A DNA stretch of 64,000 nucleotides from Corynebacterium gallinarum (GCF_014837045.1 NZ_JACSPR010000011.1:17500-81499); one strand, 5' to 3'. Positions 17,199 to 26,814 are shown, counted from the stretch's first letter. Numbers and translations: made by a program. The notes: generated by a model not told the origin, from the sequence alone.

Positions 17199-18095
17199 AT
17201 GAGAATCGATGATCTCCGCCTTTTCATCGAAGTTGCCGAGTCCGGGCACCTCACGGAGACGGCGGATCGGCTGGGTATTCCGCAGCCGACACTGTCGCGC
17301 CGGATGGCGCGCGTCGAAAAGCACGTGGGCACGCCGCTGTTCGAGCGCGCCGGGCGCAGGCTCCACCTCAACCCCCGCGGGCAGGCGTTCCTGCCACACG
17401 CGCGGCGCATCACCGCCGAGCTGGAGATGGCGATCACGCAGGTCAAGCGCCTGATGGATCCGGAGCTGGGCACGATCCGCCTGGATTTCATGCATTCGCT
17501 GGGCACGTGGATGGTCCCGGAGCTGATCCGCACCTTCCGCACCGACCACCCGCGCGTGGAGTTCGAGCTGCACCAGGGTCCGGCCAATGAGCTGGTTGCC
17601 CGCGTGCTTGACGACGCCGCCGACCTCGCCCTCGTGGGACCGAGGCCCGCGGAGGTCGACGCCGGTCTGGGGTGGGCGCCCCTGCTGCGCCAGCGCCTCG
17701 CGCTTGCCGTGCCCGAGGGGCACCGCCTCGACGGTGAGGGACCGGTCGATCTGCGGGAGGCGGCCGGGGAGCCCTTCGTGGCGATGCTGCCGGGTTTCGG
17801 TACCCGCCTGCTTCTCGACGCCCTCGCCACCGCCTCCGGTATCACCCCCGACATCGTCTTCGAATCCATGGAACTGACCACAGTATCCGGCCTGGTCAGC
17901 GCCGGTCTGGGGGTGGGCGTGCTGCCCATGGGTGATCCACACCTGCCCACCGTCGGCGTGAAACTGCGGCCCCTGGAACCTGCGACCCACCGCGAACTCG
18001 GCCTGGTGTGGCGGGCGGATTCCGGGCCCGCCCCGGCGGTGGAGGTGTTCCGGGATTTCGTGGCCCGGTCCCGGTTTGCTGTTTCACATCCCTGA
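17199..18095 (+). CDS. LysR-family transcriptional regulator
   Basis: 298 aa, the normal length. Residues 1-60 are the LysR helix-turn-helix (MRIDDLRLFIEVAESGHLTE, then RLGIPQPTLSRRMARVEK). The substrate domain follows, with LGTIRLDFMHSLGTWMVPEL and GLGVGVLPMGDPHLP. It probably controls the divergent efflux gene and itself from the shared gap. The effector is unknown. A weak hairpin with a T5 tail lies about 65 bp downstream, before the BCCT gene. Confidence 0.9.
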   Translation: MRIDDLRLFIEVAESGHLTETADRLGIPQPTLSRRMARVEKHVGTPLFERAGRRLHLNPRGQAFLPHARRITAELEMAITQVKRLMDPELGTIRLDFMHSLGTWMVPELIRTFRTDHPRVEFELHQGPANELVARVLDDAADLALVGPRPAEVDAGLGWAPLLRQRLALAVPEGHRLDGEGPVDLREAAGEPFVAMLPGFGTRLLLDALATASGITPDIVFESMELTTVSGLVSAGLGVGVLPMGDPHLPTVGVKLRPLEPATHRELGLVWRADSGPAPAVEVFRDFVARSRFAVSHP

Positions 18096-18152
18096 TCACG
18101 CTGCTAGGGTCTAACGGGAATGCCACAGGGGGGACATAAATTCATCAGGCCC

Positions 18153-18180
18153 GGGCAAAACGCACCGGGGTGTTTTTCCC
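18153..18180 (+). terminator. Weak hairpin with T-run in the BCCT leader
   Basis: CACC-GG-GGTG followed by TTTTT, with AAAAC upstream able to extend the stem. It could end LysR transcription or act as an attenuator in the GC-rich leader of the BCCT gene. A further G6...C6 pairing (near 18130 and 18186) could compete with it. Confidence 0.4.
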
Positions 18181-18212
18181 GTGACGCCCCCCGGATGCAG
18201 TGAGGACACACC

Positions 18213-20135
18213 ATGCCCGAAAACCCCCGACCACAACCGGATGACAGCTTCACCCAGAGACTGCGCAGCAGCACGAAGACCACCGCCGTGGGGCTGTATC
18301 CCCATGATCTCCACCCCGGGCTGGTGCCCGGCATCAGCGTGGATGAACAACGCCAGCGCTTCGGGGTGGACCGGGTGGTGTTCTTCACCACCGCGACCAT
18401 CATTATCGCCTTTATCGCCTGGGGTGTGAGCAGCCCGGATTCCGTCTCCGCGGTGTCCTCCACCGCCTATTCCTGGGCGATGAGCAACGCCGCCTGGCTG
18501 CTCAACCTCGTCATGGCGCTCGGCCTGTTCGTCATGTTATTCCTGGCGTTCTCCCGTTTCGGCCACATCCCGCTGGGCACGGACGCCGACAAACCGGAAT
18601 TCTCCCGTTTCTCCTGGATTGCCATGATGTTCGGCGCCGGAATCGGCGTGGGCATCTTCTTCTTCGGCCCGTCCGAACCCCTGGCGTATTTCCTGTCCCC
18701 GCCACCAAACACCGTGGAGGCAGGCACCCCGGAGGCACTCCACCAGGCAATGGCGCAATCTCACTTCCACTGGGGGCTGTCCATCTGGGCACTGTATTCC
18801 CTGGTGGGAGGGGCACTGGCCTACTCCACCTACCGACGTGGCCGCCCCTCCCTGATCAGTTCCGTCTTCCGCCCCCTGCTGGGCACCAGACATGCTGAGG
18901 GGCCGGCGGCGCGGGTCATTGACATCCTGGCGATCATCGCCACGCTTTTCGGCACTGCCGCCACCCTGGGGTTGTCCGCACTCCAGATCGGTCGGGGCGT
19001 GGAGATCATCTCCGGGGTGGGTCCACTGGCTAACAACGCGGTTCTCATGATCATCGGCCTGCTGGGCGTGGCGTTCATCATCAGTGCGGTCTCCGGTGTG
19101 GCCCGGGGCATCCGCTACCTGTCCAACATCAACATCAGCCTCACCCTGGGGTTGATCGCCTTCGTCTTCATCTTCGGCCCCAGCCTCTTCCTGCTCAACC
19201 TCATCCCCTCGGGCATCATGACCTACCTGGATGAGCTGCTGCCCATGATGGGCAAATCCCTGTCCTGGGGCGAGGACACCCTGGAGTTCCAGGGCTGGTG
19301 GACCGCCTTCTACTGGGCCTGGTGGATCGCCTGGACCCCGTTCGTGGGCATGTTCATCGCACGTATCTCACGGGGCCGCACCCTCCGGGAATTCGCACTG
19401 GTCACCATCGCGGTGCCCAGTTTCATTCTCATCCTGGCGTTTACCATCTTCGGTGGTGCCGCCATCCACTTCCACCGTGAGGGTGTCCAGACATTCGACG
19501 GAACCGCCGACAATGAACAGGTGCTGTTCGCCCTGTTTGACCAGCTTCCGCTGAACACCCTGACCCCGTTCATCCTTGTCACGGTGTTGGCAATCTTCTT
19601 CGTCACCTCCGCGGACTCGGCGTCCGTGGTGATGGGCACAATGTCTTCCAAGGGGGATCCTGCTCCGAAGAAGATGGTCGTAGTCTTCTGGGGTCTGTGC
19701 ATGATGGGCATCGCGGTGGTCATGTTGCTGGCCGGCGGTGAGACCACCCTGACCGCACTCCAGAACCTCACGATCCTCATCGCCCTGCCGTTCTCCGTCG
19801 TGCTCATCCTGATGACGGTGGCGTTCCTGCGCGATCTCACCACCGATCCGGCGGCCATCCGTCGCACCTACGCCACCGCTGCAGTGCGCAGTGCTGTGGT
19901 TCGTGGCCTGGAGGAACATGGTGATGATTTCGAGCTGGCGGTTTCGGCCTCCCCGGCGGGACAGGGGGCCGGTGCCGATTTCGATTCCACCGCCGACCGC
20001 GTGACCGAGTGGTACCAGCGCACCGATGAGGAGGGTAACCCCATCGACTACAACTACACCACCGGTGAGTGGGCTGATGGGTGGATCCCCAATGAGGACA
20101 CCGCTTCGCGTGCGGTGACTGACGACAAGAACTGA
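18213..20135 (+). CDS. BCCT-family osmolyte/carnitine transporter
   Basis: 640 aa, near the size of C. glutamicum EctP and LcoP. The ATG has GAGGA 7 bases upstream. It has 12 core spans after a 60-residue cytosolic N-terminus, and about 90 cytosolic residues at the C-terminus. MMFGAGIGVGIFFFGPSEP is the glycine-rich span-3 (Na+-site) motif, and FYWAWWIAWTPFVGMFIARI the aromatic substrate-box and signature helix. The acidic C-tail (EEHGDDFELAVSAS, then RTDEEGNPIDYNYTTGEW) differs from the basic osmosensing tail of BetP. It likely imports betaine, ectoine or proline-type solutes by Na+ symport. Confidence 0.88.
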   Translation: MPENPRPQPDDSFTQRLRSSTKTTAVGLYPHDLHPGLVPGISVDEQRQRFGVDRVVFFTTATIIIAFIAWGVSSPDSVSAVSSTAYSWAMSNAAWLLNLVMALGLFVMLFLAFSRFGHIPLGTDADKPEFSRFSWIAMMFGAGIGVGIFFFGPSEPLAYFLSPPPNTVEAGTPEALHQAMAQSHFHWGLSIWALYSLVGGALAYSTYRRGRPSLISSVFRPLLGTRHAEGPAARVIDILAIIATLFGTAATLGLSALQIGRGVEIISGVGPLANNAVLMIIGLLGVAFIISAVSGVARGIRYLSNINISLTLGLIAFVFIFGPSLFLLNLIPSGIMTYLDELLPMMGKSLSWGEDTLEFQGWWTAFYWAWWIAWTPFVGMFIARISRGRTLREFALVTIAVPSFILILAFTIFGGAAIHFHREGVQTFDGTADNEQVLFALFDQLPLNTLTPFILVTVLAIFFVTSADSASVVMGTMSSKGDPAPKKMVVVFWGLCMMGIAVVMLLAGGETTLTALQNLTILIALPFSVVLILMTVAFLRDLTTDPAAIRRTYATAAVRSAVVRGLEEHGDDFELAVSASPAGQGAGADFDSTADRVTEWYQRTDEEGNPIDYNYTTGEWADGWIPNEDTASRAVTDDKN

Positions 20136-20146
20136 TAACGCACGAA

Positions 20147-20180
20147 GGTGGGCCCCGGAGGAATTCCTCCGGGGCCCACC
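20147..20180. terminator. Strong bidirectional terminator hairpin
   Basis: A perfect 15-bp stem (GGTGGGCCCCGGAGG) around AATT, placed between the converging BCCT and sodA genes, with CTTATTT on the plus side. Confidence 0.85.
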
Positions 20181-20222
20181 CTTATTTCACGCGTTGCGAT
20201 CCCGGTTACCGGGAATCACTGC

Positions 20223-20825
20223 CTACTTGGAGGCGGAGTCGAAACGCTGTGCAACGTCATCCCAGTTGAAGACGTTCCAGACTGCCTTGACGTAGTCAGC
20301 CTTGACGTTCTTGTACTGGAGGTAGAAGGCGTGCTCCCACATGTCGAGCATCAGCAGCGGGGTGATGTCGATGGAGATGTTGCCCTGCTGGTCGGTCAGC
20401 TGCTCGATGACGAGGCGGTCAGCGATGTGGTCGTAACCGAGAACGGCCCAGCCGGAGCCCTGCAGGCCGAGTGCTGCGGAGTTGAAGTGGTCCTTGAACT
20501 TCTCGAAGGAACCGAAGTCGCGGTTGATGGCCTCAGCCAGTGCACCGGTAGGCTCGCCGCCACCGTTGGGGGAAAGGTTCTTCCAGAAGATGGAGTGGTT
20601 GGTGTGGCCACCCAGGTTGAAAGCAAGGTTCTTGGACAGAGCGCGAACCTGGTCGGGGTTGGTGCCCTCCTCGCGTGCCTTCTCGAGAGCGTCGAGTGCA
20701 GCGTTGGCGCCTGCAACGTAGGTTGCGTGGTGCTTGGAGTGGTGCAGCTCCATGATCTCAGCCGCGATGTGTGGCTCGAGAGCGTCGTATGCGTAATCAA
20801 GTTCCGGAAGTTCGTAAACAGCCAT
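20223..20825 (-). CDS. sodA: Superoxide dismutase (Mn/Fe family)
   Basis: 200 aa from ATG 20825, with GAAAGGA upstream; a start nine codons further up lacks a site. It converts superoxide to O2 and H2O2 in the cytosol. The metal ligands are readable: His28 in ELHHSKHH, the His of [10 protein letters not shown], and the Asp and His of [13 protein letters not shown]. The overall sequence resembles the corynebacterial Mn enzyme. It is divergent from msrA, another oxidative-stress gene, across a 251-bp AT-rich gap. Confidence 0.95.
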   Translation of the reverse strand: MAVYELPELDYAYDALEPHIAAEIMELHHSKHHATYVAGANAALDALEKAREEGTNPDQVRALSKNLAFNLGGHTNHSIFWKNLSPNGGGEPTGALAEAINRDFGSFEKFKDHFNSAALGLQGSGWAVLGYDHIADRLVIEQLTDQQGNISIDITPLLMLDMWEHAFYLQYKNVKADYVKAVWNVFNWDDVAQRFDSASK

Positions 20826-21076
20826 GTTGTTTCCTTTCGTTGGGTTCGGCACCGAGCATATACAGATTTCGGCGACTCGTCAGCGAGTGCCCTCCACATG
20901 GGTGGTGCCTCTGTTTACAATGATAGGCGATTTTGTTGATAAAGCAACGACTTTTATGCAAATCCTATTATTAGGTCCCAGGGTAGGGCACCTCCTGGGC
21001 TGGAATAGCGCAGCGGAAAACACGGTTGTGTGGGAGTAGAGTCGCAACAAAAATCCCTTATGGAAGGAACGTCACA

Positions 21077-21730
21077 ATGGCATTTTTCTTCAGGCCCGAG
21101 CCGAAGATGGTGACACCCGAGGAGGCCCTCAAGGGCGGTCGACATCCTGTTCTCGAATCCCCCCAACCCCACACCGTGCTGGGCACCCCGATCACCGGCC
21201 CCTGGAAGGAGGGGCAGAAGCGCGTCTGGATCGGACTGGGCTGTTTCTGGGGCGTGGAACAGATGTACTGGAAGATGGACGGAGTGGAATCCACCTCGGT
21301 GGGTTACGCTGGCGGTTACACCCCGAACCCCACCTACCGCGAGGTCTGCTCGGGGCGCACCGGCCACACCGAGATCGTCGAGGTGGTCTACGACCCGGAG
21401 AAGGTCACCCTGGCGGAACTGGTGGCCCGGGGCCTGGAAGCCCACGACCCGACGCAGGGATACCGCCAGGGCAATGATGTGGGCACCCAGTACCGCTCGG
21501 CCTTCTATGTGGAAACCGGTGAGGAGGCCGAAACCGTGCGCCAGATTGTCTCCACCTACGGGGAGACGCTGAAGTCCCACGGTTTCGGCGAGATCACCAC
21601 CGAGGTTGATGTCATCACACCGGCGGACTATTACCTCGCCGAGGACTACCATCAGCAGTATCTACATAAGAACCCCGATGGGTACTGCCCGCACCATTCC
21701 ACCGGTATTCCCTGCGGCGTGGAGGCTTAG
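21077..21730 (+). CDS. msrA: Peptide methionine sulfoxide reductase MsrA
   Basis: 217 aa from ATG 21077 with GGAAGGAA upstream. GCFWG (Cys56) is the catalytic motif that reduces the S epimer of methionine sulfoxide. Further family motifs are VGYAGGYTPNPTY, GHTEIVEVVYDP and DVGTQYRS. The C-terminal CPHHSTGIPCG supplies a resolving Cys for recycling by thioredoxin or mycoredoxin. It is followed 15 bp later by a LURP-like gene, probably on the same transcript. Confidence 0.95.
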   Translation: MAFFFRPEPKMVTPEEALKGGRHPVLESPQPHTVLGTPITGPWKEGQKRVWIGLGCFWGVEQMYWKMDGVESTSVGYAGGYTPNPTYREVCSGRTGHTEIVEVVYDPEKVTLAELVARGLEAHDPTQGYRQGNDVGTQYRSAFYVETGEEAETVRQIVSTYGETLKSHGFGEITTEVDVITPADYYLAEDYHQQYLHKNPDGYCPHHSTGIPCGVEA

Positions 21731-21745
21731 GAGAAAGGTCCGCGC

Positions 21746-22297
21746 GTGTCCCTGCTGACTCATAACACCCTGATGTTCCAGCAGGTCACCGCCCTGGTGA
21801 CTAATGACTTCGCCATCCTCGATGGTGAGGGGCAGGTTGCTGGCCGTGTGGAGACCCACGGGTCGCTGGGGTCCCTACTGGTGAAGGGGAGCCGGCATTT
21901 CACCGTGCGGGACGTGGAGGATCAGCCGGTCCTGATCGTGCGCGATCCGCTCAACTTCGTTCGCGACACCTTCGAATTACAGTTCCCCGACGGCAGTGCC
22001 TTCGGCCAGGTGCGCAGGCGGTTTGTTGCGCTCACGACGCGTTTGGATATCACTCTGGCCTCGGGCGCTCTGATTGAACTTCGGGGCAACCTCACCGGTT
22101 TGAAGTTCACTTTCACCACGCAGGGGCGCGTGGTGGCCCGGGTGTCACGGACCTGGCCGGGCCTGGCCAGGGGAGTGCTGGGGCGCAGCGCCTATGCACT
22201 GACCTTTGAGCCGGAGGCCCCGGTTGAGATCCGTCGTGCGGTCATCGGCACCATGGTGGTGCTCGACCTGGTCCGCCACAAAGACAGCAACAGCTGA
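21746..22297 (+). CDS. LURP-one/scramblase-like beta-barrel domain protein
   Basis: 183 aa from GTG 21746 (GAGAAAGG upstream), 15 bp after msrA. The pattern of a central hydrophobic helix surrounded by beta strands with paired motifs (VKGSRHFTVRDVEDQPVLIV, then FVRDTFELQFPDGSAFGQVR, and FTTQGRVVARVSRTW) resembles LURP-one-related / phospholipid-scramblase-like bacterial proteins. The C-terminal hydrophobic AVIGTMVVLDLVRH fits the buried helix of that fold. No enzymatic motif is visible. The function is unknown. Confidence 0.65.
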   Translation: MSLLTHNTLMFQQVTALVTNDFAILDGEGQVAGRVETHGSLGSLLVKGSRHFTVRDVEDQPVLIVRDPLNFVRDTFELQFPDGSAFGQVRRRFVALTTRLDITLASGALIELRGNLTGLKFTFTTQGRVVARVSRTWPGLARGVLGRSAYALTFEPEAPVEIRRAVIGTMVVLDLVRHKDSNS

Positions 22298-22316
22298 GAT
22301 CACCGGGAAAGTGGGG

Positions 22317-23660
22317 TCAGGGGGTGAATTCCTCGAAGGGGACGGAGCTCATGATCTTCGCCCGTTCCGCTTCGAGTTCCGCATGGCTGCAGGAATAGAA
22401 GAAGTCCATCCCCTGCGTGTCGCTGATCGCGGAATCGATCTGCCGGATGTATTCCTCCCATAGTTCCTCATTGCGTTCCTCCAGGTAGTCAATGTCTGCT
22501 GCCATTTCCTCGACGACATCAGCCTCCCCATGATGCTGCGCCTGGGTGTACAGGCGTACGGCCTCCTCCGGGGTGGGGATATGTTCCCCGATTTCCTGGC
22601 AGAACAGATTGGGAAAATGCTCATGATCCCGGGCTAGGGAAATATCGTGGTTTTTCTCTTCCCGAATGCTGGATATCGCCTCGGTTGTCACCTGTTGGCG
22701 TTGAGCTTTCAGTTGGGCGGTGATCAGATCGTGGAAAAGGGAGGAATTCTGGGGAGGCGCCTCGTTGTTTGTGGTGGTCTCCAGGAGCCTGGACACACGG
22801 GATATATCCTGGAGAACGGTGCCGGTTCGGCTGCCTCCTAACGTTGTTTCCACATGTCGGTGGAGTGCGGTGGGTGCGCTCAGGAAGAGATCGGTGTGTT
22901 GTTCCATGGTGCGTTCCAGCAGCTGGATCAGCTGCTCCTGCAAGGCCTCCCAGAAGATGAGGATGGAGGCGGCGGTGCAGTCCTCCTCGACATGCTGGCG
23001 CACGGTTCGCTCATTCTCCGTGGTATCGGGCAGCGCCATGATCGCGGTGGTGAAGTGCTCGACCAGACTGTCCATCCGGGCAAGATATAAGCGGTGGATC
23101 CATTCATAGGTGCGCTGGAAGGCATCGATGGAATCATCCCCGGTGAACAGATCCACCAGCAGCACCAGCTGTTCTGGGAGCACCTCGATGAAATCCGTGG
23201 TTTTCAGCTCAGACCGGTGGGCAAGGAGAGCCTCCGGATCCGCATGGTCGGAGGCGGCCGGAGGGATGATGCCCTGGGCGAGAGTGAAGGCACTGGTGAG
23301 GTCCTCGGGCGTGGGTTCCGCAGCGAGGAAAAGATACATTCTTCTGCGCGCGCGTATTTTATCGGCGCGCGCATGCTTGATATGTAGGGAGTTTTCCGGG
23401 TAGGCAACCAGCGCGAGGATGTCTTCATAAGTGAAATCCGCCTGGAGTCGGGCGAGCTGGTCGACTGCAGGATTGGATACTTTGTGGGGATCAGGCATCA
23501 GGGAGCGGAGCGCGTACTCTCGGGCTATCAGGGGGCGGTAGTGGGCGGTGAGCTTATCGACGTTTTCTGCCACCGCCTCCCGGGCTCGGAGGACGGTATC
23601 CTCATTGATCGGAACCACAACAGCTTTCATGGCATCGCGGATGAGGGTTTCGGCAACCAT
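22317..23660 (-). CDS. Hypothetical 447-residue helical protein
   Basis: 447 aa, with AGGAG 5 bases before the ATG. I do not recognise the family. It is rich in charged residues and predicted helix throughout, with no signal peptide and no membrane span. It has three Cys (EDCTAAS, LFCQEIGE, YSCSHAEL) and no nuclease, kinase or HNH motif. The N-terminus (VPINEDTVLRAREAVAEN, then HYRPLIAREYALRSL) recalls corynebacterial DUF222-type proteins only loosely. A perfect 9-bp palindrome sits 37 bp upstream. It converges with the LURP-like gene and appears monocistronic. Confidence 0.6.
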   Translation of the reverse strand: MVAETLIRDAMKAVVVPINEDTVLRAREAVAENVDKLTAHYRPLIAREYALRSLMPDPHKVSNPAVDQLARLQADFTYEDILALVAYPENSLHIKHARADKIRARRRMYLFLAAEPTPEDLTSAFTLAQGIIPPAASDHADPEALLAHRSELKTTDFIEVLPEQLVLLVDLFTGDDSIDAFQRTYEWIHRLYLARMDSLVEHFTTAIMALPDTTENERTVRQHVEEDCTAASILIFWEALQEQLIQLLERTMEQHTDLFLSAPTALHRHVETTLGGSRTGTVLQDISRVSRLLETTTNNEAPPQNSSLFHDLITAQLKAQRQQVTTEAISSIREEKNHDISLARDHEHFPNLFCQEIGEHIPTPEEAVRLYTQAQHHGEADVVEEMAADIDYLEERNEELWEEYIRQIDSAISDTQGMDFFYSCSHAELEAERAKIMSSVPFEEFTP

Positions 23661-23696
23661 GGCAACTCCTGAACGTAGGGGATGTGGGGCACGCTT

Positions 23697-23720
23697 CTTA
23701 TCGAAAGTGTATTCGATAAG
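23697..23720. promoter_or_regulatory. Palindrome CTTATCGAA-N6-TTCGATAAG
   Basis: Perfect 9-bp inverted repeat, 37 bp upstream of the hypothetical gene that starts at 23660 on the minus strand, and separate from the lldD terminator. Its position fits an operator overlapping the promoter. Confidence 0.45.
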
Positions 23721-23748
23721 CTGGCGTCTGTCTCCCCTTTCCGCAAAA

Positions 23749-23781
23749 CCCCGTACCCCACCGCGGAGGTGGGGTACGGGG
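23749..23781 (-). terminator. lldD terminator
   Basis: A perfect 14-bp stem (CCCCGTACCCCACC) with a 5-base loop, followed on the minus strand by TTTTGC. It lies 30 bp past the lldD stop. Confidence 0.8.
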
Positions 23782-23810
23782 AGGGGTCGGGCGTCGACAA
23801 GCGTTGAGCG

Positions 23811-25064
23811 TTAGACGTGGGTGCGCGAGGTGTCGCTGACGGGCGCCAGCGTGGTCAGCTGGGTGACATGGCGCGGTTCGAGCTCGTCGAGTGTGGACAC
23901 TCCGAGCAACGCCATGGTGCGGGTGATCTCGGTGCGCAGGATCTCGATGGTGCGGTCCACGCCCTGGCGGCCGCCGGCCATGAGGCCGTAGAGGTAGGCG
24001 CGTCCGATGAGGGTGAAGTCGGCGCCGAGGGCGATGGCTGCGACGATGTCCGCGCCGTTCATGATGCCGGTGTCGACCATGATGGTCGGCTCGGAACCGA
24101 CCTCGCGGCGCACCTGTGGAAGGAGGTGGAACGGCACCGGCGCGCGGTCGAGCTGGCGGCCGCCGTGGTTGGACAGGATGAGACCGTCGACGCCCTCCTC
24201 CAGCAGCTTCACCGCGTCGGGGACGTTCTGCACACCCTTGACCAGCAGTTTTCCGGGCCACATCTCGCGGATGATCTTGAGGTCCTCGTAGGAGATGGTG
24301 GGGTCCATTGCGGAGTTGAGCAGATCGCCGACGGTGCCGCCGGTGGAGGACAGGGACGCGAATTCCAGGGTCGGGGTGGTGAGGAAATCGATCCACCACC
24401 AGGGGCGTGGGATGGCGTTGAGGACGGTGGCCGGGGTCAGCTGCGGTGGGATGGAGAAACCGTTGCGGGTGTCGCGGATGCGGTAACCGGCGACGGGGGT
24501 GTCGACGGTGAACATGAGGGTGTCGAAACCCGCCGCGGCCGCGCGCTCCACCAGGCCGTAGGAGATCTCACGGTCCCGCATGACGTAGAGCTGGAACCAG
24601 TTGCGGCCCTGCGGGTTGGTGGCCTTGACATCCTCGATGGAAGTGGTGCCCAGTGTCGACAGTGTGAACGGAATTCCGGCGGCGCCCGCGGCTCCAGCAC
24701 CGGCGATCTCCCCCTCCGTCTGCATGAGACGGGTGAACCCGGTGGGCGCGATACCGAACGGCAGCGCGGAATGACCACCGAGGATCTGTGTGGAAGGGTC
24801 CACATTCTCCGCGGGCTTGAGGATGTCCGGGTGGAATTCGATGTTCTCGAACGCCTCGCGGGCCCGTTTGATGGACAGCTCGGCCTCGGCGGCACCGTCG
24901 GTGTAATCGAAGGCGGCCGCCGGCGTGCGACGCTTGGCGATCTTCCGCAGATCATAGATGGTGAGCGCCGAATCCAGACGGCGTTTCTTCGCGTTGAGCT
25001 CCGGCTTCTTGAACTTCATCAGCTCAAGCATCTCGGATGGGTTGGGCAGCTGGCGCTTGACCAT
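23811..25064 (-). CDS. lldD: L-lactate dehydrogenase (quinone), FMN-dependent
   Basis: 417 aa, with AAGGAAGGA before the ATG. A flavocytochrome-b2/glycolate-oxidase-family TIM barrel that oxidises L-lactate to pyruvate and passes electrons to quinone at the membrane. It shows [11 protein letters not shown] near residue 51, [44 protein letters not shown] (FMN Lys), and SNHGGRQLD with the catalytic His and substrate Arg. It follows its permease by 101 bp. The arrangement permease-lldD with lldR nearby is that of C. glutamicum, where LldR represses the operon until lactate is present. Confidence 0.95.
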   Translation of the reverse strand: MVKRQLPNPSEMLELMKFKKPELNAKKRRLDSALTIYDLRKIAKRRTPAAAFDYTDGAAEAELSIKRAREAFENIEFHPDILKPAENVDPSTQILGGHSALPFGIAPTGFTRLMQTEGEIAGAGAAGAAGIPFTLSTLGTTSIEDVKATNPQGRNWFQLYVMRDREISYGLVERAAAAGFDTLMFTVDTPVAGYRIRDTRNGFSIPPQLTPATVLNAIPRPWWWIDFLTTPTLEFASLSSTGGTVGDLLNSAMDPTISYEDLKIIREMWPGKLLVKGVQNVPDAVKLLEEGVDGLILSNHGGRQLDRAPVPFHLLPQVRREVGSEPTIMVDTGIMNGADIVAAIALGADFTLIGRAYLYGLMAGGRQGVDRTIEILRTEITRTMALLGVSTLDELEPRHVTQLTTLAPVSDTSRTHV

Positions 25065-25165
25065 GGGGGAGGGTCCTTCCTTACAACAAAGGGGGTTATG
25101 GGCGATGGTAATCAGACTCGGGCGGGCGTGGGGCGCGGTCGGTCCGCGGCCGGTTCACGGCGGGT

Positions 25166-26500
25166 TCAGCTTTGCGACGCGACAGTCTCCGGCTCCCGGT
25201 GCGCCACCCGCTGGATGAAGAACGAGGCGACGATGGAGATGGAACAGCAGACCACGACATAGAGGGCGATCGGCCACCACTGGCCACCAGATACCTCGAA
25301 CATCCAGGCCGCGATGATCGGTGCTGTGCCGCCGAAGATCGCCGCACCGAGCTGGTATCCCAGGGAGGCGCCGGTGTAGCGGACCTCGGGGGCGAAGTTC
25401 TCCGCGATGACGGTGCCGAGGATGGCGTTCACGCTGCCCCACAACATTCCGAAGCCGATGACGGTGGCGACGAACAGTGCCCAGATATAACCGGTGTTGA
25501 GCACCAGGTAGTAGGGGACGATCAGGAGGATCGTCGCCGTGGCGGACCAGCGGTACAGCTTCGCGCGGGGGACCCGGTCGGAGAAGGCTCCGAACAGTGG
25601 CATCCAGATGGTGGCCACGAGTGCGGCGCAGGCCACCGCGAGCAGGACGATGTTGTCGCGGATGTTCAGGAAGTTGGTGGCATAGGCGACGATGTAGGTG
25701 CCGAAGATATAGAACGGTCCCGTCTCGGCGGCCTTCGCCCCGATGGAGACCAGCACCGCCGGCCAGTACTTGGTCACGACCTCCTTGATGGGCAGCTTCA
25801 CCTGATTGCCGGATTCGCGCATGCGCTTGAATTCGGGGGTCTCATCCAGGCCGTTGCGGATCCACAGGCCGATGAACACCAGGACGATGCTTCCCACGAA
25901 CGGCACACGCCAACCCCAGGTGAGGAACTGCTCATCGGGCAGCAGGGTGAGCAGGGACACCACGCCCGCCGCCAGCAGCATCCCCAGGGAGATGCCCATC
26001 TGGGGAACCGCGCCGTAGAGGCCGCGCTGGTGTTTGGGGGCGTATTCGTAGGCGAGCAGCAGCGCCCCGCCCCATTCGCCACCGATGCCGATGCCCTGCA
26101 GGATGCGCAGCAGCATCAGCAGGATCGGCGCCCAGATACCGATCGTGTTGTAATCCGGCAGCAGGCCGATGGCCACTGTTCCTCCTCCCATGAGCATGAG
26201 GGTGAGGAACAGGGTCTTCTTGCGGCCGATGCGATCCCCGATGTGTGCGAAGATCACTCCACCCAGGGGGCGGAAGAAGAAGGTCAGCGAGAAGGATGCG
26301 TAGGCCAGCATCGTGGAGACGAACGGATTGTCGTTGGGGAAGAACATCTTGTTGAACACGAGCGCGGCGACTGTTCCATAGACCAGGAAGTCGAACCATT
26401 CGATGACGCTGCCACTGAGGCTGCCGAACAGTACCCGTTTGTTCAGTTTGGTCGGGGGCTGCGCGGTGGCAGTCCTCGTTGAGGCGGTTGTGGTGATCAA
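25166..26500 (-). CDS. MHS-type MFS permease, probable L-lactate uptake
   Basis: 444 aa from TTG 26500, preceded by GAGGT; an upstream TTG at 26530 would add 10 residues. It has 12 spans, with GSVIEWFDFLVYGTVAAL in span 1, RPLGGVIFAHIGDRIGRKKTL in loop 2-3, and LQGIGIGGEWGGALLL, all metabolite:H+ symporter marks. It precedes lldD in the same direction and matches the C. glutamicum gene upstream of lldD, annotated there as a permease and co-regulated by LldR. A perfect LldR-type palindrome lies 66 bp upstream of this start. Confidence 0.85.
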   Translation of the reverse strand: MITTTASTRTATAQPPTKLNKRVLFGSLSGSVIEWFDFLVYGTVAALVFNKMFFPNDNPFVSTMLAYASFSLTFFFRPLGGVIFAHIGDRIGRKKTLFLTLMLMGGGTVAIGLLPDYNTIGIWAPILLMLLRILQGIGIGGEWGGALLLAYEYAPKHQRGLYGAVPQMGISLGMLLAAGVVSLLTLLPDEQFLTWGWRVPFVGSIVLVFIGLWIRNGLDETPEFKRMRESGNQVKLPIKEVVTKYWPAVLVSIGAKAAETGPFYIFGTYIVAYATNFLNIRDNIVLLAVACAALVATIWMPLFGAFSDRVPRAKLYRWSATATILLIVPYYLVLNTGYIWALFVATVIGFGMLWGSVNAILGTVIAENFAPEVRYTGASLGYQLGAAIFGGTAPIIAAWMFEVSGGQWWPIALYVVVCCSISIVASFFIQRVAHREPETVASQS

Positions 26501-26565
26501 GGTGACCTCATTTCGCAGGGGGGGATTCAAGGGGGCAGCATGGGGTGGGGCTCCTGTGGCCCGAC

Positions 26566-26584
26566 CTTGTGGTCAGACCACAAG
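26566..26584. promoter_or_regulatory. LldR operator upstream of permease-lldD
   Basis: CTTGTGGTCAGACCACAAG is a perfect 19-bp palindrome. It contains TGGTCAGACCA, which fits the LldR core TNGTNNNACNA reported for C. glutamicum. The LldR gene itself is at 28180. L-lactate binding to LldR should release it. Confidence 0.8.
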
Positions 26585-26752
26585 AATGTAAGGCGCGTCA
26601 CCTTCGGGTGTCAACAGTGGGGCGGTGGGCAGGGGTGGGGGCGCTGGCCCGTTTGCGGCCAAAAGCACTGTTCAATGCGGTGGAGTGGCACCCCCGCGCC
26701 GGGGTGGCTGGAAGCAGGAAGTGTGGCCGGGGGTTTGGCTCTGGCCACCCTT

Positions 26753-26768
26753 TGTGATCGTGGTTACA
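26753..26768. promoter_or_regulatory. GlxR-like site before the hemerythrin gene
   Basis: TGTGA-N6-TTACA differs from the GlxR/CRP consensus TGTGA-N6-TCACA by one base and sits 47 bp before the start codon. Confidence 0.35.
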
Positions 26769-26814
26769 CTCGGGGCCCAGAGGAAATGTCAGCCCCTATG
26801 GAAGGACCCGCATC

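Noticed and set aside
23817..25262. 481-codon plus-strand frame
   Set aside because: Antisense of lldD; composition typical of a shadow frame.
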